Below are positions 36,669 to 47,875 of a DNA stretch of 64,000 bases, piece by piece (the first letter of the stretch is position 1; the number at the start of each line of letters is the position of its first letter). The translations under genes and the position numbers were made by a program. The stretch is from Talaromyces rugulosus. Taxonomy: Eukaryota; Ascomycota; Eurotiomycetes; Eurotiales; Trichocomaceae. The stretch spans positions 2,666,001-2,730,000 of the forward strand of contig NC_049562.1 in the NCBI RefSeq assembly GCF_013368755.1. Reading direction: 5' to 3'. The notes under the pieces were generated by a model, which saw only the letters and a program-made list of their open reading frames with translations, had not been told where the DNA came from and ran no database searches.

Positions 36669-36930
36669 TAATTTTGAAAGTAGATTCAATTTTCTGCTTT
36701 TGCCCAAAGGCTTTGGTTTGCTTAATAATATAGAAGCCTAGAAAAAATCATAGACACCGAAAGATTTTGCTGTAATGATATCAGCAGGTATGTCTCATAT
36801 TTCTTGTGACAAAAATTTTAAAAGAATTTCAACTGCAGCTACAAATTGAGTAAATACAACGTCTGAAATTGGCAAAAAATAGTTTGCTTCAATATTTTTA
36901 TCTTGGTTATGATGCCATGGTGATTGTGTT
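36669..36930. other. Intergenic, convergent 3' ends
   Basis: Short gap between the TatD gene (+) and an unrecognised gene (-). A+T rich, no gene. Confidence 0.5.
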
Positions 36931-38829
36931 TTATATGGCCAAGAAATCCCCAATGCTAGCTGTGTCTTCATTCAAATGATGCCCCGAATCTGAAATTATG
37001 ATATCGATATTCTCACCATCCGCGGTTGACGTGGGAGTTAACGGTATATCATGAAGGGCGGAACCAATCGTGCTCGGAGAGGCGGACAAAATTGGCAGTG
37101 ATGTGGAATCTTCCATTATCGAACTTGCACCGTACGTCTTGGAATATTTTGAATAGGCGACACTTTCGCACAAAGGGGCCGTCCCGCAAGATATAGCATT
37201 GTCAATTGTGATATCAGATGTCGTTCCCAAATTTAGTGAAGATGACCAGCATATGGACTCTCTTCTCTCATCATGCACTTGAGAATTAAAGTCGCATTCA
37301 TAGTCGCTATTTTCCCATTCGAATATTGCACTATCAATTTTGTGTTCATATCCATTGACCTCTTCTTCGGGAAAATATCTCAGCGGCCTTTGTGACAATG
37401 GGACGTAAGAGCCCATCGACAGAGGCACTGAATTCTCATATGAAGACAGGATCTCCTCATCCGACTCCGGCCACGCATCCCATTCTTCCATAAGCATCGT
37501 GTCATTAGCCAGAGAATCAGTGACTAGGTTTGTAGGCAACGTAGCCGAACGTGTTTTGTATACGCCTCTTTGAAGAGCGTTCCACATAGCACTTCTGATA
37601 AGAGGTCGCAGATCATTGACTTCTATACTGGAAGAGTGTCCACAAAGTTCTTTTAGACGCGCCCAAGTAGTGGTGTCCTGCATCATTAGCGTATGCGATG
37701 AGCTTTTCCGAAAAAGCAATCCAATTGACTTGGTCACAACAGGCAAAAGTCCGGCTCTGTAGCGAATATTCTATATAGTTTGAAATATCAGCAAACAAAA
37801 CACATAAACCTCAAAAATTGAAGAGCTTACATCGTAGTAGCCTGGGCTAAAAGCTAAAGGGGCAACTTCAGACAAACTGAAGCTATCTGCACTTCTTGAT
37901 TCGCTCAGCCCCTCTATGCACCGTCGAGGTTGTAGCAAAATGAGGCTTCGAATCGAATAATCCAGCAGTGACCCAAATTCCCAAGAGTTCTCTGGGATTC
38001 TACCAAAGTTACTATTCAAGTACTTGTCACTGCTTCTCGAGCTCTGCTTGTTTGTACTTTCACACCCAGCATTCTGGCCAAATGGGGGCTGATCGTGAGA
38101 TGACCTGAGTGGAAAAATATGATGCGGACGCAAAGAGATAATGTGATGGTTTTTGCTGGAATGACTCAAGCCGACAGAGTGTCCATGCGTCGATAAATTT
38201 GGAGGAAAGTCTTGCAGCCACATTTTTGTCAAACACATGTCCCAGGGGCTGCAGCTGACAGGACTCTTGAGATGAATCGTGATATTGGACAGAGTTCCAA
38301 TAGTGATTTCTGGAGGCGGACTCGCATCTATCAAGATACACCCTCGAACTAGGCGTGGTGGTAGTTTGCCTCGCAGGCTATCTCGGGGACGATCAAAACT
38401 TTCACATAGTGTGATAGATACGTGAACGGCGACGTTGTCTGCTGAGCTATAAGATTCTTGTGACGTCCTGGATACATGAAGATGAGAGCCAATTCTGGTC
38501 TATTAGAAGAAGGAGACACTGGTTAGCAAAAGCTGACAGGGCTCAGACCGAGAACTTACCAATATTCTTTCCATTGTATCAACCAATTGTTCGACCACAG
38601 CAGGTAAACTCCTCACAAGCCTCCAACTTGTCTCAAGGCGCAGGTTCACAGTCAATTCTCGCTTGACAGTCACCCAGATGGCTTTCATGTCAACTGCGTC
38701 GGTAATTTGGTTTGTGTGATATGCCGCATCATTCTGGAACTCCAACGTAACGGTTGTCCTGGATAACAAGCAATGTTCTTGACGGATATTCTTGAAAGTG
38801 CCAGTTCCAAGGTCGATGATTTGTCCCAT
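36931..38829 (-). CDS. Protein of unknown function
   Basis: Exons 38560-38829, 37831-38499 and 36931-37770 give 592 aa, all junctions in phase. I do not recognise a domain. The N-terminus (MGQIIDLGTGTFKNIRQEH) leads into a mixed alpha/beta-looking region with a VTVKRELTVNLRLETSWRLVRSL strand-rich segment. The centre is Ser/His/Pro-rich (LSTHGHSVGLSHSSKNHH). The C-terminal third is acidic and Ser-rich (EEWDAWPESDEEILSSYENS, ENIDIIISDSGHHLNEDTAS), likely disordered. No signal peptide or membrane span. The start is uncertain: an acceptor-like TTTTACAG lies just before this ATG, so a further 5' exon is possible. Confidence 0.65.
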
Positions 38830-39387
38830 TGCAGCTGTAAAAGAGATCAAGTGCCTAATTTCAAAACAAAAAGAAAACCATTGCGAGCGTCGAAGGCTTT
38901 GATTGCGAGGTTTGACCGAGCTGCCCGTGTCCCGGGAAGGAAGGAGCCCCGGCAGCGGAAGGCGATCGATGATACCCAGCAAGTAAGCTTCATGACAGAC
39001 AAATTGTGCATCAATTTTAGATAGAATTCTCCCTAGTTTCCTATTTTGGGAATGAAAATTGTGATTTTGGGATCGGTTTATCGATAAAGCTGATTGGTCA
39101 AAACAAGTGGCATCATGATGTTTGGGCATTGCCAACGCCGCCCATGCAAATTTCCTTTGAAGTCATAGATACCAAAAAAAAATAAACTAAGTAATACTGA
39201 CAATGAAGAACATATTTCCGTAAATATTATTATTTGCACGATCCTCGTATCAATTAAAGATGGTGGGAATCTCTCCGATCTATACAAATCACGTGCCCTG
39301 TTATCTTATCCTTATCGATAGCCAAGCTGCCAACCAACAAACAAGCCGCGGTGGACAGCTACAAGTGTCCTCCTGCATCCGACAGAC
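38830..39387. promoter_or_regulatory. Bidirectional promoter region
   Basis: 558 bp between divergent start codons of the unknown gene and the amino-acid transporter. Could hold an additional 5' exon of the unknown gene. Confidence 0.4.
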
Positions 39388-41377
39388 ATGCACAAGAATG
39401 ACGGGGCCCCTGCTCGGACTGGCGAGCAAAACGAGGCAGACGAGGACGAAGCACGCGCGCTCCTCTCCGATTCATCTTCTCACCATGAAAACGACGACGA
39501 CCTGGTAGTTCACTCAGGCAATGATGCGAACAATGTCGCCCCGTCTCGACCACACTTACCACGGCAGTCTTCAATCTCGCAGCCGGCTCCTGACGGACAG
39601 CGTCGTACCCCTCGAACCCCAAATCGTGTCAGATTCGACATTTCCAGTGAGGCTGACGACGGGGAAAGATCTGTCGATGATCACGTTCGTCGAGATTCAG
39701 GGGAGGATGGCTTGTGGCTGGATGAGGAGGATTATATGTTGGACGACCCGCGACGGCAAAGGAGTAGCACGGGGCAATTGGCACCTTTGCTGACGGACAT
39801 TGAAGCTCCAAGTGTCACGCTGGCAACATCAGAAGACTTCTTCCCCGAAGACCATTTGGAGAGTGCTCGGCCACGAAGTGGAATGCGCATGGCATTCATG
39901 AACATGGCAAATAGTATCATTGGGGCTGGTATTATCGGACAGCCATATGCCTTACGACAAGCAGGCATGGTTATGGGAATAGTGCTTCTAATTTCGCTGA
40001 CAATAACGGTCGACTGGACCATCCGTCTGATCGTCATCAACTCTAAGATGAGTGGAGCCGATTCCTTTCAAGCCACCATGCAGCACTGCTTTGGAAAGAG
40101 CGGCCTGATAGCAATTTCGGTCGCTCAATGGGCATTCGCTTTTGGCGGGATGGTGGCATTTTGTATCATTGTCGGCGATACTATACCACATGTATTCGCA
40201 GCATTATTCCCATCCCTTCGAAACATGTCGTTTCTGTGGCTGCTCACCGACAGACGCGCTGTCATTGTCCTCTTCATTCTCTGTATTTCTTACCCGTTGT
40301 CTCTCTATAGAGACATTGCCAAGGTCAGTGCCCAGAATGCGATACCAGAAATCACACTAACTTGTAGTAGTTGGCAAAAGCCTCAGCGTTAGCCCTGGTC
40401 AGTATGATTGTCATTGTAGTCACCGTGGTTATCCAGGGATTTCGCGTCCCTTCGGACGCAAGAGGCGACTTAAAGGGAAATCTTTTTGTCAACTCAGGCT
40501 TTTTCCAAGCCGTGGGAGTTATCTCATTCGGTGAGTAGGCGTAAACATATACACTTTACAAAGAAATTTCACTAATCTTCTCTAGCATTTGTTTGTCGTA
40601 TGGCGAGACCAATTATCCCAGCTCCTAAATATTGATCTAACTTTATTCGACAGACCACAATAGCCTTCTCATCTACGGATCTCTGAAGAAACCAACTCTC
40701 GATCGATTCACGAAAGTAACACACTATTCAACTGGAGTTTCGATGATAATGTGTTTGGTTATGGCCATTTGTGGCTTCCTGTCCTTTGGGTCAAAGACCC
40801 AGGGCAACGTGCTCAACAACTTTCCGTCTGACAACATCATGGTCAACATAGCTCGGCTGTTGGTGAACCCCTTCAAATTTCAGGGGTAATGTTGATGCTA
40901 ACATGGGAATAGCTGTTTTGGCCTGAACATGCTCACGACCTTACCGCTAGAAGCCTTCGTCTGCCGCTCTGTCATGACTACATATTATTTCCCTGACGAA
41001 CCCTTTAACCCGAATCGCCATTTGCTATTTACCACGTCCTTAGTGGTTGCCTCCATGTTCTTGTCGTTGATAACCTGTGATCTTGGCGCTGTTTTCGAAT
41101 TGATTGGCGCTACCAGCGCAGCAGCACTGGCCTACATTCTACCACCACTCTGTTATGTGAAGCTGAGCAAGACCAGCCATCGAGCCAAAATACCAGCATA
41201 TCTCTGTATATTGTTTGGTACCGCTGTTATGGTTATAAGTCTTTTCCAGGCTCTGGGCAAAGTAATCAGGAGTAAGAAATACCTTCCCCCTATATCTAGA
41301 TCTGGAAGAAGAAAAACGCTGATCTTTTTTCGTTCATAGATGAAGGTGGTACCCAAACTTGCGGGGGTGCTTTTTGA
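39388..41377 (+). CDS. AVT-type vacuolar amino-acid transporter
   Basis: Six exons (39388-40323, 40371-40530, 40586-40597, 40654-40858, 40913-41271, 41340-41377) give 569 aa. About 165 acidic, Ser-rich residues precede eleven predicted membrane helices, starting MNMANSIIGAGIIGQPYALRQAGM, the hallmark first helix of the Aa_trans/SLC38-AVT family. FVCHHNSLLIYGSLKKP is also characteristic and depends on a 12-nt exon (40586-40597). The donor of intron 4 (GTTGGT) is weak but is the only one keeping frame. Family members move neutral amino acids across the vacuolar membrane in yeast. Confidence 0.88.
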
Positions 41378-41682
41378 TCTCATTCGGCATGCATTTTAAA
41401 TTTCATAGCTGTATGTATACTACTGTCATAACTTCATATCTCCATGCTGGCGGCAGCCAGATTAAGGTTAAAGAGACTTCGCACCGGAGCGTCATATTCT
41501 ACTTCACCGGCTGAATAGAAAGAAAATTCATACTTTTTATTTGTATATCATGTTACAACTAGGAAGATACACTTTCAATTTTCTGTTTACTACTGATCTA
41601 AGCCCGAAAAAAACACAAGATATGTTTAACATAGACTTCTTGATCCCCCCACAACCCCCACAATTTGCAACCCTGTTTCCAC
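41378..41682. other. Intergenic, convergent 3' ends
   Basis: Gap of about 300 bp between the transporter (+) and the Pro/Lys-rich protein gene (-). No gene. Confidence 0.5.
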
Positions 41683-43090
41683 TCAATGTGCCCAGCGAGA
41701 TTTAGCCAAAGGTTCAGGGCCCTTCTCGGCAGAAGAAGACCCGGCTTTTTCTTTGATAATACCCTTCACAGAGCGAGGCAAGGCCTCTTGCCAAAAGTCA
41801 ATCGTATTGCTGTTGTTCTGGGTTGCAGCTTTACCAATCGAGCCCTCTGTGACCGAATCGTCGTCCACGGTAGCGTATTTGGAAGCCATGAGGCCCGAAG
41901 TTTGCGCGTTTTCGGTAGAGCCTTTCTGTGGTTTGGCTTTGTCGTAACTTCCCGGCGGGGCGAAGTTAGAAGCATTGCGTCCGGTCATAGTGGGCTTGTT
42001 AGTGAGCATCTCGCCGTCGTCAATTTCCATGAGATCACACATTGATGCGGACTGATATACCTTTACAGGGCTCTTGTGGCGAGAGTTGGCGGAGGGCGGG
42101 CTATCGAAAGTAAGTAAGTCCTCTTCGTGGTGACGCCGTGGCTGGAAAGCTGCGCTGCTCGTCTGCGGCTGGGGAAGGTTGTACCCTGTAAGCTCAACCC
42201 TGCGACGCCCCTGGGTAGAAGCTGGCTGTGGCCTAGAAGCTGGTAGCTGCTTCAAGGTTGGTGATGCCTTAAGACTCGGCGACGGCTTGGACGCTTGCGA
42301 GGGCCTGGGAGCTGGTGGTTTCTTGCCAGCTGGCGATGGCTTGGGGCCCTGGGAGGGCTTGGGAGCTGGTGATTTCTTGCCAGCTGGCGATGCCTTGAAA
42401 GCTGATGCCTTGAAAGCTGATTGTTTGGGGGCTGGTGATGGCTTTGCAGCTGGCGATGACTTGGGAGCCGATGGCTTTGCAGCTGGTGTTGCTCTTGCAG
42501 TTAGCGGTGACCGGACAGTTGGTGGCACCCTGGAATATGGTGGTGGTTTGGAGGCACTTTTGTACACAGGCTTGTACCCCATTTTGGGCAGTGGTTTACC
42601 AGGCTTAGGGCCGCGGTGCTGCTGGGGAGGCGGATCCTGACTGCCAACCCAGCTATGGAGAAGATCATTGTTGAGCTTTGAGCGATGGCTCTGGCCTCCC
42701 ATGATTGAGCTTAGCTCTTCTTTGGTATCTCCAACGATGGTGTGAAGGTCTACCAATAATGCTTAGTTCATATCCTCTCTTGTTATGTACAAGGTATCAC
42801 ACTTACTAGACCATGCGTTGAGGAATTCTTTTTTGTCCTGATCTTCGCCCTGGGGCTGTGGAAAAGGTTTACCAAACCCATGTGGCAGCTCTGGCTGGAA
42901 CCTCTGATGCTGCTTCAATTTTTTATCATCTTCAACAGCCGAGATGCCATCACGTCTGAGGCTACCTAGGTCTGCCTAGAGATACAGGTAAAGAGTATGA
43001 GTAAAATACGATTTGATGTTTCTGACAAAGACGGCTTACCAGCTGCTGCAAGGCAGCTTGTTTGCAGTAATTTTCTTCTTCGTCGTCCAT
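41683..43090 (-). CDS. Pro/Lys/Ser-rich protein with clathrin-box-like motifs
   Basis: Exons 43040-43090, 42807-42975 and 41683-42749 give 428 aa. The N-terminal ~115 residues look ordered (MDDEEENYCKQAALQQLADLG, EFLNAWSNLHTIVGDTKEEL). Residues ~150-260 are an imperfect repeat of Lys-Pro-Ser-Pro-Ala units (KPSPAPK, PAGKKSPAPKPSQ). The C-terminal part carries two short motifs fitting the clathrin-box pattern L-hydrophobic-x-hydrophobic-acid: LLTFD and LMEID. A basic, flexible adaptor of endocytosis or vesicle traffic is possible, but I do not recognise the family. No signal peptide or membrane span. Confidence 0.7.
42190..42530 (-). repeat. Imperfect coding repeat (Lys-Pro-Ser-Pro-Ala units)
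   Basis: The + strand shows recurring GCTGGTGATTTCTTGCCAGC- and GCTGGCGATG-like units spaced at roughly 30-60 nt. They encode the KPSPA/PAGKK repeats of the overlapping gene and are likely to vary in number between strains. Confidence 0.65.
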
Positions 43091-44077
43091 CTCTGTGCAA
43101 AGGTGTGAGTGGATCCATTGTGATAGATAAGAGTATGCATAAATATACGAACCGCGGGTCCTGAAGTGGAGTTATCAGAGGATAATTTGGAAAAACGACG
43201 ACGATGAGAATGAGATATGGGATGAAGGTGAAGAGACAGGAGGCGTGAAAGGAGGAAGAGGAAGAGGGGGGCAAGAGAAAGAATAACAAAAGGCAAACGG
43301 GGCCACATTAACACAAACAAAGTCACTGCACAGGCCCAGTCACATCATATCCTTCCCAAACCTGGTAATCACTGACTTCTACACACACTCTGTTCCAAAA
43401 AAAAAAAAAAAATTAAAGCATGAAATTAATCACATATCTATGAACACAACACTTGGTAGGCCTAATATAAGTCTATTCTCTCTTCCTCACCACGACCCTT
43501 CCTTGGGATGCTCTCAGCCATTTTTAAAATACGATGTGTCATGGCTTGACCACATGTATTGACTAATTGCGTAGAACAGATGAGAACATTGAAAACTTGA
43601 ATGTGCTCCATGGATTTTCATCTTACATGCATCAATTGAAGCCATTCCCTAGACTGCATATGCTGCTCCTTGGACGATACCCGCGCGGAGCAAAACCCAA
43701 CCGAGCGCAAAACATAATGATTGGCAACATCGAACTACTGAAGAATTGATGTTTCAAAAGGTCCGACTACTCTAATGAGTATTGATTGATGTATAAAAAT
43801 GGTTGATAATTAGTTAAACGTCACTGAGATTTAGGAATAGAGTCAACTCTTCTAGGCTGCCAGAATTCGGCGAAAGTCTGCCTATCGTCCTCAAGCGAGT
43901 CCAATGTTCCATACATCAAGATAACTATATCAATTATGCATATACACACGAAGCGTGATGATGGCCCTTCTAGCATAGCCAGTCCTTAAACCCATAATTA
44001 ATCCATTGTTCCATTTCCCTACAACGCCATTGGCCCCCTTAAATAAACTTGACCTAGACTCCTAAATACCAATATCA
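43091..44077. other. Intergenic, about 1 kb
   Basis: Upstream of the Pro/Lys-rich protein and downstream of RAD52, both on the - strand. The first 200 bp is purine-rich on +, as expected of a promoter read on the other strand. An open frame at 43567-43749 shows no domain and is not called. Confidence 0.5.
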
Positions 44078-46085
44078 TTATTGCTGTTGTACTTGTCTTG
44101 GATTCGCACTTTCATTAAGGCGGGGCCTCTTGGGATCTCCAGGCCCAGACATGCCAACTGTGGTACCTGGTAGCGGTGCGTTGGTCACATCGCCGAGCGG
44201 TGGTCTTTTCAACGCCCCATCTGTCGTTGGTGCATTAGCTCCAGCACTCTTTGGGTCAATACTCGGTCGAGTCAAGGGACGATATGAGGATGTTGTGAAT
44301 CCTCTGTTTCCTGGGCTTGCTATGGCACCACCACCACCAGGAGCTCCGATTCGTCGGTGCGCGTCCGTGGAAGGATTGATGAAATCCCTAGGTCCAGTTG
44401 TTGAAGGCGACGCGCTTGATAGCATTGGTTTCAATATTGCGACACTCTTTGTATGATCTATGCCAGCTGTTTTCCGGATGGATGGACTTTCAGCATGGGG
44501 GTCGAATCGCGGAGCCATTGGGGAAGCTTGGGGGTTTTCGCGCAATGTATCCACGGCCCGAGCAGAGTAAAACCCAACTACTGCGTCTGGAGGTGGCTTT
44601 TCAGATACAGATTGTTCGTTCTGTGCTGGGGGTATTTGGGCGTTGTTCACGGTTCGCTGATTTGCCGGGCCTGGAGGGTTCTCTGATTTGATTTTATCCT
44701 TGTTGTTTGTCTGCTGGAATTCCTGGCTGGCACGATTGTTTGCAAGAGCCTGCCCTTGCACGATAGCTTGACGGTTTTCTGCATTTCTATGCACATTCGT
44801 TGCTATAGGATTGGTCGAGTTGCTGTTGAATGTTGGACGGGGTGCTGGGCCTGGTCCAGCAGCCCATGGCTTTTCTGGTTTAGAAGGAGTAACCATGTTG
44901 GAGCCCCCAGGAGGAAGATGCGAAGAGATTCCTTGTGGTCTTTGCTGCGCTGGAGGTAAATGGTGTCGAGGGTATGATCGTTGTGGGGGTTGTGGAGTGC
45001 CAACATCCAAAGAAACCTCATCAGGGTTGCCAACCGCTGGCGCAACAAAATCGGCTTCGTCAAATAAGTCGCCTAAGTCGTGGTTAAAAACAACGTAAAA
45101 AGAGCTAGAAAATAGTCTCACTGCCAAATTCTCCGTCACCATCAACCAACATCGACATATCAGGTAGTGGTACACTGCCTTTAGCAGTAGGCTGCGGAGG
45201 TAACTCGACTTCCTCGGGCAATTTCCTCTCTGGAACAGGTTCCTTTTTTATTGGGGCAAAACTCGGATGACGATGGAGATTCTCAACATCCCATTTAGAC
45301 TGTTCATGTCAGAAACTGTCCATCAGCCGCGAGAAGGGTTGTATCTTACTGGGGCCACTTTGACCCTGGTGACTTTGGCAAGATACTCCTTGTCATAGAC
45401 ACAATTACCCAGCACATTACCAAATGTCCTCAAAGCCCGCTTGAGGCCGTCTGTCGTTCCTTCTTTCTTAGCCTTCTCGAAAGCCGCCGCCTTGCCTTTG
45501 CAGTTTTCAATGTGACCATAACCGACATCCTGATACTGGGTGTTAACTATCCGGTAGTCTCGCCGCGTGGATGGTACTGCTCATACCTCATGATACGAGC
45601 CATCTCTCAAGGTGACTCTCATAATAACCGACAGCCCAAGGCTTATCTTTCCTGTATTGGGACTCTCATCGACCTTTCAACAAATATGTCAGTCCCTGGC
45701 TTGTGTCCTCCCTCAGAACAATACTGACAAAGTCGATTTGTATGCTTTGAATAGAACTGGACCAGCCATTGAACCCGAACACTTCGTTGGCGAGATTGAT
45801 GCATTTCTCTGCTGCGAGATAGTGTACCTTTTGCCCGGAAGGACCCGCTCGGGAAGAAATGTATTCAGGACCCAGTTGTTTATCAAGTCGTGATTGAAGT
45901 GTCGCAACTTCTTGGGCGGTGTATTCGGCCATGTGTCGCGGGCCTTCTTCGAAAGGGTTGGCAGTGACCGTCCCAGCCATGTTTGACACCACTGTGCTGG
46001 GTGGACCGCGGTGTTGGTCTCCCACGCTGGAAAATCATCGTTAGAGTCAGTTGGCAGGCAACCAAGGAGATACTAACGCAGGCAT
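44078..46085 (-). CDS. RAD52: RAD52 recombination mediator (RadC in Aspergillus)
   Basis: Six exons (46078-46085, 45729-46026, 45587-45673, 45350-45529, 45122-45299, 44078-45072) give 581 aa. The N-terminal annealing domain is clear: [80 protein letters not shown] and [18 protein letters not shown]. The C-terminal half is Pro/Asn/Gln-rich, as in fungal Rad52, where it binds Rad51 and RPA. The first exon is only 8 nt (ATGCCTGC), joined by a 51-nt intron to give MPAVGDQHRG. Rad52 anneals single-stranded DNA and loads Rad51 in the nucleus. Confidence 0.93.
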
Positions 46086-46445
46086 TCTCAGTAACCCTCA
46101 CAATAACTATTACAGCATTAGACTGGCAAGACCGAATATCTAAACACCGATGATGTTCCGACCCAGACAGGACGCGACGGACGCGACGGTAAGCTTATGT
46201 CAGCAACGCCAAATCACGTGGCTTGTCTGCTTTTATTTTACCGTTTACCGTATTTACGATTTACCTTGATCTAGACGTTGCGTTGTAATTTTTCTTTTGT
46301 ATGCATGTATTCATGAATTGATTAAATATTTTAAGAGGAAAGTTTGTGGCTACCATAGGGCTAGGGGTTTGTAAATAATTAGATTCTTGAGCAAGTCGCT
46401 ATCTGTTATCTAAGAACCCGGGGCGCGTCCAATCGTTCAGATACG
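46086..46445. other. Intergenic: RAD52 promoter and UBX-gene 3' end
   Basis: 360 bp, A+T rich, no gene. Confidence 0.5.
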
Positions 46446-47508
46446 TCATTTCGCTACAAGACTAGCACTCGGGACAAGGCCGAGGTCTTTTAGCGACTCT
46501 CCAAACGAATCAGCGTCAAAGGTTTTGCGAGGAAAGTTTTGCGTGAAGGATTGGACTTCAATCCCGTCGTCCTTGCTGAGAGCTGCAGCAACCTCGAATA
46601 ACGTTGTTTCGACGGGAAGTGTCTTGAGAATGTTTCCTTGGCTTGTTTGGAATCGTAAACGAGTTTCTGCGTATGCCGATGCCGGTTTGGAGGTCACTGG
46701 TCCGGACGAAGTTGGAGCAGGGGCCGCTGGTGCAGGCTGTGGAGGAGCTTGGCCTGCTCGTTCAGCCTTTTCTCGCTCGGCCTTCAAACGCCTCTCCTCC
46801 TTATCTGCAGCTATCTTCGCTCTAATTCGTGCCTTGGCGTCTATCTCGTCTTGCTTTTCTTTCCGTTTCTTGGCGGCCTCTTTGATCTGTTCTTTTCGTT
46901 GCAGGTCTTCCTTGATGTCCTGAGACTCCTTTGTATTTTTGCGACGAATTTCCTAGATTCGATATGAGAAGTCATTCATAATATACACATCCATAAATTG
47001 ACACGTACCTCGTTTCTCTTTTTGTCCAGCTTGTCTTGTTCTGACTGCACGGCTCGCTTGGCAGCAAGCTTTTCCCGCAGTTCTGTAAGGCGGTTCTTCT
47101 TTTCCTCCTCGGTCAAGGGTGCAAGTTCCTCGGTCGACTCTGAGAAATCGACATGCTGTGTTTTTGATGCGTGGAATTCAGCCTGGGCATGGCTTCTTAA
47201 CTTCTTTCCGCATTCGTTGCAAACTAAGCTCCGAGGCTCTTCACCCTCTTTCAAAGGAGGCCCTTCATCATCATCTTGAGTTGTTGCGGCCTTGATCTCT
47301 TCAAGCGACTTGTCTTGGTTGGCTTCGAGCCACTCGAGGGCAGCTTGCACTAGAAGACAAGATAATGTCAGCAACTAACAAGCACGCAAACAAGCTCTCA
47401 GGGTATTGTTGTCCGGTGCATACATCCTCCAGTTTTAGACGTCGCTATTTCCGCCCTTTCTTTCTCAAAGCCCATTTCGATGAGCTGATCAAGGTCGGTA
47501 GTCGTCAT
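46446..47508 (-). CDS. UBA-UBX domain protein with C2H2 finger (UBXN1/SAKS1-like Cdc48 cofactor)
   Basis: Exons 47424-47508, 47009-47349 and 46446-46952 give 310 aa. Residues 1-40 are a UBA domain (LDQLIEMGFEKERAEIA...ALEWLEAN), which binds ubiquitin. A C2H2 finger follows (LVCNECGKKLRSHAQAEFHASKTQH). A long charged coiled-coil (EEKKNRLTELREKLAAKR through KEQIKEAAKKRKEKQDEI) leads to an Ala/Pro linker and a C-terminal UBX fold (ETRLRFQTSQGNILKTLP...LVPSASLVAK) that docks on Cdc48/p97. This order matches human UBXN1. It probably brings ubiquitinated cargo to Cdc48. Confidence 0.85.
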
Positions 47509-47875
47509 TTTGACGATGTAACCACCTAGGTCAGCGTTCAAGTGATTCGAGTTTCAAAAGCAGAAAAGGCGGGGCTTTATTCCCAGGGCGCGGCGGCGTT
47601 AAATCGGACTGTGCGACAGTGGTGCGCAGCGCACAAAAAGGTATATTTTCGATCAAGAATAATGGGTGAGTAGCAGGGAGGTGACAGAAAGAAGTGTATG
47701 ATGGCGGGCAGTGACGTGATAGGAGCGGGACCGGGGTGCTCCACAATGGTACAATGATCGTACCTAACACTAGTATACCACATGTACAAGGAACCAACTC
47801 CACGGGGCCCTGCCAATAAGACTTGGTATTAAATAAAGACATGTTCTTCTTCTTCTTATATTTAAAATAGTACAA
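47509..47875. other. Intergenic
   Basis: Promoter side of the UBX gene and 3' side of the decayed gene. No gene supported. Confidence 0.45.

Noticed and set aside
44130..44456. Open frame on + strand
   Set aside because: Antisense shadow of the RAD52 Pro-rich C-terminal exon.
45350..45529. Possible frameshift in RAD52 exon 4
   Set aside because: A first reading suggested an extra base near 45480; re-reading gives GCGGCTTTCGAGAAGG, and the exon is exactly 60 codons with KAAAFEKA intact.
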